Source: Micavibrio sp. (GTDB lineage Bacteria; Pseudomonadota; Alphaproteobacteria; Micavibrionales; UBA9664). From it: a stretch of 64,000 bases of DNA. Numbering within the stretch: position 1 is the first letter of the stretch; the number at the start of each line of letters is the position of its first letter. Where the stretch lies: the NCBI GenBank assembly GCA_002699085.1, contig PAAR01000003.1, forward strand, positions 1 to 64,000. Reading direction: 5' to 3'. The notes under the pieces are model-generated. The model made no database searches, had not been told where the DNA came from, and worked only from the letters and a program-made list of their open reading frames with translations. Of the stretch, positions 44,949-54,077 are shown in pieces. Position numbers and translations under genes: made by a program.

Positions 44949-46373
44949 ATGATGGCGCAATCAATGGAGAAAAAAGATATGACCAATACACGCATTGAAA
45001 CAGATTCACTGGGCGAAGTAGCCGTTGAGAACAGCCGTTATTGGGGCGCACAAACCCAACGTTCATTAGAGAATTTTAAAATTGGTGGGATTAAACAACC
45101 AGAATCGCTTATCCGTGCCTTAGGCTTACAAAAGAAAGCGGCTGCGTTGACTAATATGGAACTAGGTGTCCTTTCAAAAGAATTGGGCGAAGCCATCGTT
45201 AAGGCCGCTGATGAAGTGATTGATAACACATTGATGGATCATTTCCCGCTGGTGGTTTTCCAAACTGGTTCAGGCACTCAAAGCAATATGAATGCCAATG
45301 AAGTGATTTCTAACCGTGCGATTGAAATGCTCGGTGGCGAGATTGGCTCTAAAAAACCAGTACACCCAAATGACCATGTGAATATGGGACAAAGCTCAAA
45401 TGACACATTCCCAACGGCTATGTCTATCGCTTGTGCTGTGGAGGTTCACAAATCCCTACTCCCTGCTTTAACACATCTACACAAAGCCTTGGATGCAAAA
45501 GCCAAAGCTTTTAAAGACATTGTAAAAATTGGCCGCACCCATTTACAAGATGCAACGCCTATGACCTTAGGCCAAGAGTTTTCTGGTTACACGCAACAAG
45601 TGGCTTACGGCATTGAGCGTATAAAGTCTTGCCTGCCACGCTTAATGGAACTGGCGCAAGGCGGTACAGCTGTGGGTACAGGCATTAACTCTCGTGTTGG
45701 CTTTGCTGAGAAATTTGCAGCACAAGTCGCTAAAATCACTGGCCTTCCTTTCATCACTGCGCCTAATAAATTTGAATCATTAGCGGCCCATGACGCCATG
45801 GTCGAATTATCAGGTGCCTTAAACACAATTGCCACATCGCTGATGAAAATTGCCAATGATATTCGCTTACTTGGCTCTGGCCCTCGAAGCGGACTAGGAG
45901 AATTGAGTCTTCCCGCTAATGAACCAGGTTCATCGATTATGCCAGGGAAAGTAAATCCCACACAATGCGAAGCGTTAACACAAGTCTGTGCACAAGTGAT
46001 GGGTAATAATGTGGCGGTCAGTGTCGGTAATTCACATGGTCATTTAGAGCTTAATGTCTTCAAGCCCATGATGGTTTATAATGTGCTGATGTCTATTCGT
46101 TTGATCGCTGATGGCTGCGTCTCATTTACAGATAATTGCGTTGTCGGTATCGAACCTAACCGCGAACGCATCACGCAATTAATGAATGAAAGCTTGATGT
46201 TAGTGACAGCGCTCAATCCACATATTGGCTATGATAATGCCGCTAAAATCGCCAAAAAAGCACATCAAGACGGTACAACATTAAAAGAAGCTGGTGCTGC
46301 GCTTGGCCTGATGAATGAAGAGCAATTCAAAGAATGGATCAAACCAGAAGATATGGTCAAACCTAGTGCTTAA
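44949..46373 (+). CDS. fumC: Fumarate hydratase class II
   Basis: FumC interconverts fumarate and malate in the TCA cycle without an Fe-S cluster. NRYWGAQTQ-like [53 protein letters not shown], and the signature loop [16 protein letters not shown] are present. There are two credible starts: ATG 44949 after AAGGA, and ATG 44979 after GGAG, the latter aligning with the E. coli FumC start. It is a tetramer of about 464 residues. The RHH gene follows two bases after the stop. Confidence 0.97.
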   Translation: MMAQSMEKKDMTNTRIETDSLGEVAVENSRYWGAQTQRSLENFKIGGIKQPESLIRALGLQKKAAALTNMELGVLSKELGEAIVKAADEVIDNTLMDHFPLVVFQTGSGTQSNMNANEVISNRAIEMLGGEIGSKKPVHPNDHVNMGQSSNDTFPTAMSIACAVEVHKSLLPALTHLHKALDAKAKAFKDIVKIGRTHLQDATPMTLGQEFSGYTQQVAYGIERIKSCLPRLMELAQGGTAVGTGINSRVGFAEKFAAQVAKITGLPFITAPNKFESLAAHDAMVELSGALNTIATSLMKIANDIRLLGSGPRSGLGELSLPANEPGSSIMPGKVNPTQCEALTQVCAQVMGNNVAVSVGNSHGHLELNVFKPMMVYNVLMSIRLIADGCVSFTDNCVVGIEPNRERITQLMNESLMLVTALNPHIGYDNAAKIAKKAHQDGTTLKEAGAALGLMNEEQFKEWIKPEDMVKPSA

Positions 46374-46375
46374 TC

Positions 46376-46591
46376 ATGGCTGTCATTAAACGCTCCGTCA
46401 ATATTATGGGTCATGCGACGAGCGTGACCTTGGAACAGGAATTCTGGAATAGTTTAAAAGCCATTGCTAAAAGTAAGAAACAACCTATCCGTAATATTAT
46501 CTTTGATATCGACAAGACCAAACCACTAGACAGCAACCTATCCAGTGCAATTAGGCTTTATGTCCTGAAATATTATCAAGATAAGGCTTAA
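46376..46591 (+). CDS. Ribbon-helix-helix domain protein (RHH_4 type)
   Basis: A 71-residue protein with a probable ribbon (KRSVNIMGHATSVTLEQEFW) and helix-turn-helix-like helices (LKAIAKSKKQPIRNIIFDIDKT and LSSAIRLYVLKYY). The RHH_4 family is small, often linked to fumC in alphaproteobacteria, and is of unknown role although the fold usually binds DNA. It starts two bases after fumC and its end overlaps the end of the convergent phaB gene by four bases. Confidence 0.82.
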   Translation: MAVIKRSVNIMGHATSVTLEQEFWNSLKAIAKSKKQPIRNIIFDIDKTKPLDSNLSSAIRLYVLKYYQDKA

Positions 46592-47337
46592 GCGGCCATA
46601 TACTGACCACCATTAACGGTCATTGTTGCACCTGTTATAAAGCCTGCGTCTTCAGAGGCCAAATATGCCACCATACCAGCGATTTCTTCGGGCTTACCCA
46701 AACGTCCTACTGGAATTGAGCGCACAATAGATTCTAAAATTTCATGCGGCATATCAGCCGTCATATCTGTATTAATGTAGCCTGGACAAATAGCATTTAC
46801 GGTGATACCTCGGCCTGCGCTTTCAAGCGCCAAGGCTTTTGTAAAACCGAGCATCCCTGCTTTAGCTGCCGAGTAATTCGCCTGACCAAGTTGGCCCTTT
46901 TGACCATTAATCGAGCTGATGTTAATAACACGGCCAAAACGTGTTTCACGCATACTGGGCACGACATGACGGCACATATTATAAAGCGAGTTTAGATTGG
47001 TATCGATCACAGACTGCCAGCTATCAAGGGCTGATTTGTGCAACATACCATCACGCGTAATGCCTGCATTATTAACAAGAATATCGATTTTCTTATGCGC
47101 CTTTAGGATTTTCTCAACAGCTTTTTCACAAGCATCGAAATCAGTTACATCAACCTTCATGGCCTTTGCGCCAGTTTCAAGCTCAAAATCCTTGGCCGCC
47201 TTATCATTACCACCATAAAAAGCAAAGACTTTGCAGCCTTGTTTAATCAGTGATTCAGAAATTGATTTACCAATACCTCTTGTACCGCCTGTAACGATGG
47301 CGATTTTTTGCTCAACATTCTTTATAGTTTTTTCCAC
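46588..47337 (-). CDS. phaB: Acetoacetyl-CoA reductase
   Basis: PhaB reduces acetoacetyl-CoA to (R)-3-hydroxybutyryl-CoA with NADPH. It is an SDR protein with TGGTRGIG, NNAGITRDGMLHK, the serine in INISSINGQKGQLGQANYSAAKAG with the catalytic Tyr and Lys, and CPGYINTDMT. The PhaB-type insertion pattern is typical. It overlaps phaA by 16 bases and forms the phaC-phaA-phaB operon on the minus strand. Confidence 0.95.
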   Translation of the reverse strand: MEKTIKNVEQKIAIVTGGTRGIGKSISESLIKQGCKVFAFYGGNDKAAKDFELETGAKAMKVDVTDFDACEKAVEKILKAHKKIDILVNNAGITRDGMLHKSALDSWQSVIDTNLNSLYNMCRHVVPSMRETRFGRVINISSINGQKGQLGQANYSAAKAGMLGFTKALALESAGRGITVNAICPGYINTDMTADMPHEILESIVRSIPVGRLGKPEEIAGMVAYLASEDAGFITGATMTVNGGQYMAA

Positions 47338-48530
47338 GTTTTTCCTTCAGTTCTTTCTACACACATTGCTATACCCATGCCGCCGCCAATACATAGCGTC
47401 GCCAAACCTTTTTTGCTATCCCGACGTGCCATTTCATGCAGGAGTGTGGTCAATATTCTTGCACCTGACGCACCAATTGGGTGACCGAGAGCAATAGCCC
47501 CGCCATTCACATTTACTTTTGCTGGATCTAGTTTTAACTCTTTCAAGACACAACATGCTTGTGCAGCAAAGGCCTCATTTGATTCAACAAGATCAAGATC
47601 AGATACATCCCATTCAGCTTTTGATAACGCCTTACGAGATGCGGGAATTGGTCCTGTCCCCATAATCGCAGGATCAACACCTGCTGTTGCCCATGAAGCA
47701 ATCTGCGCAAAAGGTGTTAGCCCACGTTTTTCAGCCTCACTCGCCCGCATCAAGACAAGAGCTGCGGCACCATCATTAATGCCTGACGCATTACCTGCTG
47801 TGACTGTACCGTCTTTTTTAAAAGCGGCACGTAACTTACCGAGAGTCTCGGCTGTTGTCCCTGCACGAATAAATTCATCCTCTTGGAATGTCACTTCTTC
47901 TTTGCGGGTCACGACAGTATAGGGTGATATTTCATCTCTAAACCTGCCTGCCTTTTGTGCCACCTCAGCACGTTGTTGAGATTGTGCTGAAAAAGCATCC
48001 TGATCGTCACGGCTTAGAGAAAATTTATCGGCAATATTTTCAGCCGTAATACCCATGTGGTAATCATTAAACACATCCCATAAACCATCTTTAATCATTG
48101 TATCGACAAACGACATATCACCAAATTTAACGCCATTACGAAGATGTGCCGCATGCGGTGATAGACTCATATTTTCTTGACCACCCGCCACAACGATATC
48201 CGCATCACCTGCTAAGATTGCTTGCATACCCATAGCCACAGCACGTAGACCAGAGCCACATACTTGATTAATCGTTAGTGCCGTTTTTTCTTGAGGGATA
48301 CCCGCAGCAATAAGTGATTGTCTTGCAGGGTTTTGCCCTACGCCAGCGGTCAGCACTTGACCCAAAATAACATCATCAACATCGGAAGGCTTTAATTTTG
48401 CATCATCAAGCACAGCCTTAATAACATGAGCGCCTAATTTATGCGCTGGCTCATTGGCTAGTGTGCCCGAAAAATTCCCAATAGCCGTTCTTTTTGCTGC
48501 AACAATTACGATAGGGTCTGAGTGTGACAT
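47322..48530 (-). CDS. phaA: Acetyl-CoA acetyltransferase
   Basis: PhaA condenses two acetyl-CoA to acetoacetyl-CoA, the first step of PHB synthesis. The thiolase cysteines and histidine are in NQVCGSGLRAV, GGAIALGHPIGASGARIL and LCIGGGMGIAM. A very strong AGGAGG lies four bases before the ATG. It has 402 residues. The gene follows the PhaC-like gene by 25 bases. Confidence 0.96.
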   Translation of the reverse strand: MSHSDPIVIVAAKRTAIGNFSGTLANEPAHKLGAHVIKAVLDDAKLKPSDVDDVILGQVLTAGVGQNPARQSLIAAGIPQEKTALTINQVCGSGLRAVAMGMQAILAGDADIVVAGGQENMSLSPHAAHLRNGVKFGDMSFVDTMIKDGLWDVFNDYHMGITAENIADKFSLSRDDQDAFSAQSQQRAEVAQKAGRFRDEISPYTVVTRKEEVTFQEDEFIRAGTTAETLGKLRAAFKKDGTVTAGNASGINDGAAALVLMRASEAEKRGLTPFAQIASWATAGVDPAIMGTGPIPASRKALSKAEWDVSDLDLVESNEAFAAQACCVLKELKLDPAKVNVNGGAIALGHPIGASGARILTTLLHEMARRDSKKGLATLCIGGGMGIAMCVERTEGKTWKKL

Positions 48531-48555
48531 AGTACCTCCTGAGTTGATTTATAAT

Positions 48556-49626
48556 CTACGTGGCTTTGATCCAATTTACAATCGGTTTCCAGACATTTTC
48601 TTTAGCTTTCGTACTTCCCATTAAACCTATATGCCCAAGTTCTGGGGTCAAGCGCTCACTATGTTTTAACAGTACATTTAAAGCCTCTGCACTCTCTGGT
48701 GAAACTAATTTGTCTTTTTGTGGAATCACACACAGGCTTTTATTTTTTATCTTTTTTGGGTCAATAGTTTCACCGCAGCATTGCCACTGATTTACAGCTG
48801 TCAGATTATCAATATACCATTCTTTCAGGCAGCTCTCAAAAACACCCCAACCAAGATTGCGTCCATCATTGAGCCAATCCTCTATCGCCACAAATAGTTT
48901 TGTTTTTAAACTATCTTCATTGAGATCAATATTAATGTATTTCATAACCGTATCTTCTGGTTCTATTGACCCAAAGAATGATTGCAACATATCGACAGGT
49001 ACATAGGTAGATGCCACACGCATTGCCAAAGACTGCGCCCATATGTTTTGTGCCGTTAATCTTATGTTTTTATCTGTCTTCTCAAAATCCCAAGGCGTTG
49101 CCATAAAGATATATTTCAAATGGTCAAACTGAACCCCTGCTTTTTGTGCGGCAGCAAGCAACATAACGCCGCCCATACAATAACCAAGGGCAACATCATC
49201 CTCTTCTTTTAACAACGCAGCCATCGCTGGTATTAAATAGGTTTCAATGCATTCTGATAGCGTTGCCTGTGACGGGTCAAACACATCACCCCAATCAAAC
49301 AATAAAGGCTCTAAACCTTGGTCATTTAAATATTGAAAAAAAGAATACTCTGGTAATAAATCCAAAATAGAATGACGATTAATAAGAGATGGTATGAGCA
49401 AAATACGCTTTTTACTTTTATTCGATTTTTGTGCAGCATAGACTTTTACATCCCCTTTTGCCCATACCACCGTATAATCGCCAGTGTTCTTTGCAGAAAC
49501 TGGTTGCCTAAAGTATTCCCCTACTTTTTGTACATACAAAGAAAACAAGCTCATATCTTGCCGTGATGCAGCAATTTTACTGGCATTTGCAAGGTGTAAC
49601 CATAAAGGTCTGGGGCCGTAACGCAT
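48556..49626 (-). CDS. phaC: PHB synthase-like protein, short form
   Basis: An alpha/beta-hydrolase of the PHA-synthase family. The nucleophile is a cysteine in the modified lipase box GYCMGG (residue 150), and IPSLINRHSILDLLPEYSFFQYLND, DWGD, CVIPQKDKLVSPE (Asp) and GHIGLMG (His) complete the triad pattern. At 356 residues it is the size of class III PhaC subunits, much shorter than class I (about 590). Class III enzymes need a PhaE partner, and none is seen here. The order phaC-phaA-phaB and the divergent phaR support the assignment. It may be PhaC with a partner elsewhere. Confidence 0.78.
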   Translation of the reverse strand: MRYGPRPLWLHLANASKIAASRQDMSLFSLYVQKVGEYFRQPVSAKNTGDYTVVWAKGDVKVYAAQKSNKSKKRILLIPSLINRHSILDLLPEYSFFQYLNDQGLEPLLFDWGDVFDPSQATLSECIETYLIPAMAALLKEEDDVALGYCMGGVMLLAAAQKAGVQFDHLKYIFMATPWDFEKTDKNIRLTAQNIWAQSLAMRVASTYVPVDMLQSFFGSIEPEDTVMKYINIDLNEDSLKTKLFVAIEDWLNDGRNLGWGVFESCLKEWYIDNLTAVNQWQCCGETIDPKKIKNKSLCVIPQKDKLVSPESAEALNVLLKHSERLTPELGHIGLMGSTKAKENVWKPIVNWIKAT

Positions 49627-49705
49627 TTTTTTTAGTTTTCTTCCAGCTGTTTTTGTGCATAAATAAAACTAGATAATTAGCGTTTTAGCAAGGGGATGTG
49701 ACTAA

Positions 49706-50263
49706 ATGGCTCGAAAATACGATAAAATTACTGTTAAAAAATATGCAAATCGTCGCTTATATGACACTAGCAAGAGCAGTTACATTACATTAAATGATAT
49801 TTCAGAAATGATCCGTGATGGATTAGATTTCGTTGTTGTTGATGCAAAAACGAATGAAGATTTAACACACACAGTTCTCGCACAAATCGTTTTAGACCAA
49901 GAGTCACAAAAACCACAAATGTTCCCTACCGAATTCATGCGTAAAATTATTGGCTTATATGGTCAAGGCACTCAAAGTTTTGTACCTGAATATCTGACCC
50001 ATGCGATGGATAGTTTTCTAAAGAACCAAGAACAGCTTCAAAAGCAATTTGCACAACCTTTTAGCAATATGGGTAAAATGGGCGGCATGATGCCTGATGC
50101 AGAAAAACTGGCAGAAATAAACCGCCAAAACATGGCAATGTTTGAGAATGCTATGCAGATGTTTAGCCCTTTTGCTGCAACGGAAGAAACACCAGAGCAA
50201 AAAGATCAGAAAATCGCTGACCTTGAAAAACAGCTTAAAGACCTAAAAGACAAACAGTCTTAA
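49706..50263 (+). CDS. phaR: Polyhydroxyalkanoate synthesis repressor
   Basis: PhaR binds PHB and controls phasin and PHB genes. The N-terminal DNA-binding domain (KYDKITVKKYANRRLYDTSKSSYITLNDISEMIRDG) and the PHB-accumulation domain (IVLDQE..., MRKIIGLYGQGTQSFVPEYL) are typical. The Met/Gln-rich middle and coiled tail (KIADLEKQLKDLKDK) follow. It has 185 residues. It diverges from phaC with a gap of 79 bases, where its own or phaC's operator may lie. Confidence 0.93.
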   Translation: MARKYDKITVKKYANRRLYDTSKSSYITLNDISEMIRDGLDFVVVDAKTNEDLTHTVLAQIVLDQESQKPQMFPTEFMRKIIGLYGQGTQSFVPEYLTHAMDSFLKNQEQLQKQFAQPFSNMGKMGGMMPDAEKLAEINRQNMAMFENAMQMFSPFAATEETPEQKDQKIADLEKQLKDLKDKQS

Positions 50264-50270
50264 AAAAATC

Positions 50271-50342
50271 GTCACCCCGTACTTGATACAGGATCCAGCT
50301 TAAAATCAAAACTTTATGGATCCCAGCTTTCGCTGGGATTAC
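50271..50342. repeat. Two-hairpin element, copy G, after phaR
   Basis: GTCACCCCG and a loose partner GGATCC form the first hairpin. After about 20 bases a perfect second hairpin follows (ATCCCAGC-TTTC-GCTGGGAT, 50320-50339) with a TTAC end. It separates the convergent ends of phaR and the large exported protein. Confidence 0.7.
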
Positions 50343-50357
50343 AAAGTAGAGTGTTTT

Positions 50358-52583
50358 TTATGAATTATTTCTTGCAATGCGGTCTCTCACGCTCATTGCT
50401 TGTGAGAAATTATCCGCCATTGTTTCAAGAGCTATTGTGATGAACTGACCATCCTTATATAAGAAATATAATGAGGCCACCGCATCACCATTTGGCCCAT
50501 CCACGCAAGCAATATCATAGGCCGTACCATTATCACTAGGCATTGCATCAAAAGCGCCTTGGCAATTTTGTCTGGTACGCTCTATATATGCCTTCATTAA
50601 TGTATCAAAAGCTTGTGCAGATGGAGCGTTTGTCACTTCAGCTGTGCCAAAAATACGGCCATCTTGCCATTGGTACACGCTAAAACCTGGCTTAGACGCT
50701 GATGCCAATTGTGTCATAGAGCTATAACCATTGATTTGCGCCTCACGTAGCAACGCCAAAATTTGTTGCTGTGTATCTGTTGCCGGCACAGCTTTATTTG
50801 TCATCGACATAATTGGTGTTGCCTTCACTGTAGTGACCGGCTCTGCTTTAACTGCAGCGGCCGCCAATTTTGTTTCTCTTGCTGGCGCAGAAACAGTTTT
50901 AACACCTGTGTCAAAACGTGCAGGTGGACGAATACCCCGAGGTGCCGCATTGGCCGTTTCAATAACCATTGAATCATTAGACGTTGTGACAACTGAATTT
51001 GGCTCTTCAACTAATGCTCTGGCAGGTATTGGCTCAATCTCAACAACTCCAGCACGTGCCTCTTTCAACAATTGACCAAGGCGGCGATTTTCCAATTCAG
51101 CTTGTGTATAGCGTTTTTTCAAACGTGATAACTCATATTCAGCCGCCGAGGCTGACATAGGGTCGGATGATTGAGCGGCTTTCAATTGACGGTTTTCAGC
51201 CTCCAAAGACGCTAAACGTGTCTGCAGGCTATTAAGATTATCTGTGTACACACCAGATGCTTTTGTAAGTGCCTGCGGTTTGTTTTGTGCAATGTCATTA
51301 AGCGTTGAACGCAGACGAGCATTTTCTTGTCTTAATGTTTCAACTTCCGCTGTATTCATTTGCGGAGCTGGGCGTGATCTTAATGAAGCAACCTCTTGTT
51401 GGGCAGATGCCAATGCCTTTTTCTGCTCTTCAATTTGCACCATCATATTCTTTTCATTCGTCTGCATACGAGCAAGTGCTGAAGCAAGATCAAGATATTC
51501 ACGGCCATTCTCTTCTGCCTCTACTTTACCACGTAAAATACGGTTTTCACGGCTCATCGTATCTAAACGATCTGTTAACTCACGCACCGCATTATTATCA
51601 ACTGATGCTAATGTTGTGTTCTCAAACTGGCGACGTTCAGATTCTAGCGCCCGAGAAAGACGTATGTTTTCTTCTCTTAACTCATCAACATTATTTGATG
51701 TAGACATCATTGAACGACTATCGTAAGCAGGTGCTCTTGGCGCAACAGCCTGAACTGCCGTCACCTCTTCAGCTATCGGCGCCATTGCTTTTGGTACATA
51801 TCTTTCCGCCACCGCTTGTGGTTTTACAGCACCTTCTTCTTTACGCAATTCCCTCGCAGAAACCGATGGGCGCGCCTTAAGGGTAGAATTTGTTAATGGC
51901 AGTGGTGTTGTATCTTGTGTTTTAGCGGCTATTGGCTTTGGCAAAGCGATATCTTTCGGTGCTGGCTTAGTCTCATCATAAGCCATGAAATCAGGAATAG
52001 CCCCTCTTGTTGTCTTTGTTGGCATAGGTGCCGCAGCTACTTCTTGTACAGGTGCCGCCTCTGCTTGTGGAACACGCGCTCCTATAGGCGCAAGGGATGC
52101 AATACATTTTTCCAAACTATTGAGACCTTGATCGATACCGACAAGCGGTAATTCGATATCATTTGAATTCACCCGTAAGGCAGCATAACTATTCTTTTTA
52201 ATCGCATTAAAAAACTGAACATCTTCGCCCAACTTTAATACGAAAGCTTTATCCGTCACAGGCTTTACATCAAAGCTGCTCAAATAATCATTCCCTGATG
52301 CCAAGTTAACGGCATAGGTTGAAGATGTATCTAACCCAAGGCCACCTGACTCAACCGCCACGGACGTTTCATTTAGATTATTGCGGGCAATGGTAATAAT
52401 TGTGTCACCTGTATAACGACGCGCCATAGCACAAAACGGGTCTGATGATGTCTGTGCTTGATTAAACGAAGAGATAATCCAGTCTGTTTCTGGAGCAAAT
52501 ATCTTTGCTTGCGCAGATATAGCGCCACCTACTGTCAAAAGGGCGGCAAAGGAAACGGCTGAAATAATTTTATGTAGACGCAT
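50358..52583 (-). CDS. Large exported coiled-coil protein, unknown function
   Basis: A 741-residue exported protein with the signal peptide MRLHKIISAVSFAALLTVGGAISAQA. Domains: a cysteine-bounded N-terminal module (about 30-165), a Pro/Ala-rich linker, a long coiled coil (about 300-500, with repeats such as ELREENIRLSRALESERRQF), a second low-complexity linker, and a C-terminal globular domain (about 600-741) with NCQGAFDAMP and IACVDGPNGD. The N-terminal module resembles that of the next gene. The architecture suggests a periplasmic spacer or scaffold. No family name is known to me. Confidence 0.7.
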   Translation of the reverse strand: MRLHKIISAVSFAALLTVGGAISAQAKIFAPETDWIISSFNQAQTSSDPFCAMARRYTGDTIITIARNNLNETSVAVESGGLGLDTSSTYAVNLASGNDYLSSFDVKPVTDKAFVLKLGEDVQFFNAIKKNSYAALRVNSNDIELPLVGIDQGLNSLEKCIASLAPIGARVPQAEAAPVQEVAAAPMPTKTTRGAIPDFMAYDETKPAPKDIALPKPIAAKTQDTTPLPLTNSTLKARPSVSARELRKEEGAVKPQAVAERYVPKAMAPIAEEVTAVQAVAPRAPAYDSRSMMSTSNNVDELREENIRLSRALESERRQFENTTLASVDNNAVRELTDRLDTMSRENRILRGKVEAEENGREYLDLASALARMQTNEKNMMVQIEEQKKALASAQQEVASLRSRPAPQMNTAEVETLRQENARLRSTLNDIAQNKPQALTKASGVYTDNLNSLQTRLASLEAENRQLKAAQSSDPMSASAAEYELSRLKKRYTQAELENRRLGQLLKEARAGVVEIEPIPARALVEEPNSVVTTSNDSMVIETANAAPRGIRPPARFDTGVKTVSAPARETKLAAAAVKAEPVTTVKATPIMSMTNKAVPATDTQQQILALLREAQINGYSSMTQLASASKPGFSVYQWQDGRIFGTAEVTNAPSAQAFDTLMKAYIERTRQNCQGAFDAMPSDNGTAYDIACVDGPNGDAVASLYFLYKDGQFITIALETMADNFSQAMSVRDRIARNNS

Positions 52584-52670
52584 GGTTAAGACCTATTTTA
52601 AAAAGCGATTCATATTCAATGCCTTATAGCATAAGAGTTTCACCCAGATTTGCAAAGCCTAATGTTTGGC

Positions 52671-54068
52671 TTATGTCTTTTCAGCCTTTGTAACGATCAA
52701 GGTGATTTCACCCGTATTCGGGTCTGCGTTTAACTGCGCCACGGGACGCTCTGGACTATCTTTAAATTGATCTAACACGGCTTGAACTGCACCCGCATAA
52801 GAAGCTTTATCTTTATATTCCTGCTTTACATTGTATTCCATCGGTGCTTTCCATACTAATGTCACACCTGCTTTTTCAGACCAATTTTTTAATAGCGTTT
52901 GTAAGTTCATACCATCAAGTGCTCGCCACTCTTGTACCGCTTTTTGGTCAACGGGTACTGTATCTTTAATGCGTGCATCCATATCTAAACCTGTGGTTTT
53001 TAAAAGCTTAGCTACAGCTTCTTCAAACGGCTCGAGTGAAGTCACATCTTCATTTAACTTAGGGTCAACATTAGCTTGCCATTTAACCTTAACACCCTGC
53101 TGGTCTGACCAGCGAGCAATAACATCTGATAAACGCTCGCCCTTTTTCGCTTCCCATATTTTAGGCGCCGTATCCTTTTTAACAATTTCTTTTGGCGCAT
53201 CAGTGACAATCGGTGTTGCAGTTGGCTTCATTTTACCGAGTAGTAATTCTTCAGCTTCTTTTTGAGCAGCGTTACGCTTTCTTTCTTCATCCGTAATTTC
53301 ACCTGTTAATTCAGGTGCTTTTGCACGGACAACTGTTACAGTTTCCTCATCAACGATCGGAATAAGTGGATAAAGAACGTCTTCTTTTTCCACAATTTTT
53401 TCTTCAACTGCCTTTGTCTGCTCAGACGCCTCATCTGCTTTTTTGGTGACAGGTTTCTTTTTAGGCATTGGGTTATTTATATCTGCCATTAAAGAGTCTT
53501 TTAACGCCAAGCGCTCTTCTTCTGTTTGGAAGATACAGCCATTAATATTTTTCAACACTTCACTTAATCCTGTAAGCGCAAAGCGGAATTCCGCCTCTTC
53601 AGTTTTCACAATAATGCTATTTGTCGTATATGCTTCAAAACCTTCAGTCTCAAGAGGTTTTGTCAGATTAAACCGAATAGACGATGTGCTTACCGCTAAA
53701 CCACGAACCTCCGCTGGTGCGCCATTAATCATAAGAATAAACGGGTAGAGCTGACCTTCGGCAAATACAGGCTGTGCAAAATCAATGATAAAAGCTTTTA
53801 TATATTCATTATCCTCACTGACTTGGATAGCAAAGCCATTATTATAGACATTGGAAAAAATACAGCTATCGCCGAATTCAGGACCAACCTCACCATAATG
53901 CCACACTTCGACAGGGATCAAATCAAAGTTATTCTCTAAGGTATCTCCTTTAACACTAACTTCTTTACTTTCTTCTGAGATGACAGTGTCAGATGCAACT
54001 TCTTGTGCCTGCACCACAATTGGCAAAGACAAAAAAATTGAAAAAAGAATCAGTAAAAGCTTATTCAT
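52671..54068 (-). CDS. Exported protein with two TcpQ-like domains
   Basis: The signal peptide ends at VQAQ. An N-terminal module (about 50-190) runs from WHYGEVGPEFGDSCIF to NINGCIF and resembles the one in the downstream 741-residue protein. A Lys/Glu/Pro-rich linker leads to two tandem repeats (about 310-375 and 378-460): WEAKKGERLSDVIARWSDQQGVKVKW and WRALDGMNLQTLLKNWSEKAGVTLVW. These look like the TcpQ C-terminal domain that docks pilus or secretin parts. It has 465 residues and lies between prfB and the 741-residue gene. Confidence 0.7.
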   Translation of the reverse strand: MNKLLLILFSIFLSLPIVVQAQEVASDTVISEESKEVSVKGDTLENNFDLIPVEVWHYGEVGPEFGDSCIFSNVYNNGFAIQVSEDNEYIKAFIIDFAQPVFAEGQLYPFILMINGAPAEVRGLAVSTSSIRFNLTKPLETEGFEAYTTNSIIVKTEEAEFRFALTGLSEVLKNINGCIFQTEEERLALKDSLMADINNPMPKKKPVTKKADEASEQTKAVEEKIVEKEDVLYPLIPIVDEETVTVVRAKAPELTGEITDEERKRNAAQKEAEELLLGKMKPTATPIVTDAPKEIVKKDTAPKIWEAKKGERLSDVIARWSDQQGVKVKWQANVDPKLNEDVTSLEPFEEAVAKLLKTTGLDMDARIKDTVPVDQKAVQEWRALDGMNLQTLLKNWSEKAGVTLVWKAPMEYNVKQEYKDKASYAGAVQAVLDQFKDSPERPVAQLNADPNTGEITLIVTKAEKT

Positions 54069-54077
54069 GTCGATACA

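Noticed and set aside
51244-51726. A 160-codon open frame on the plus strand inside the large exported protein gene
   Set aside because: It is antisense to the coiled-coil region and has the Ser/Phe/Arg-biased composition of a shadow frame.
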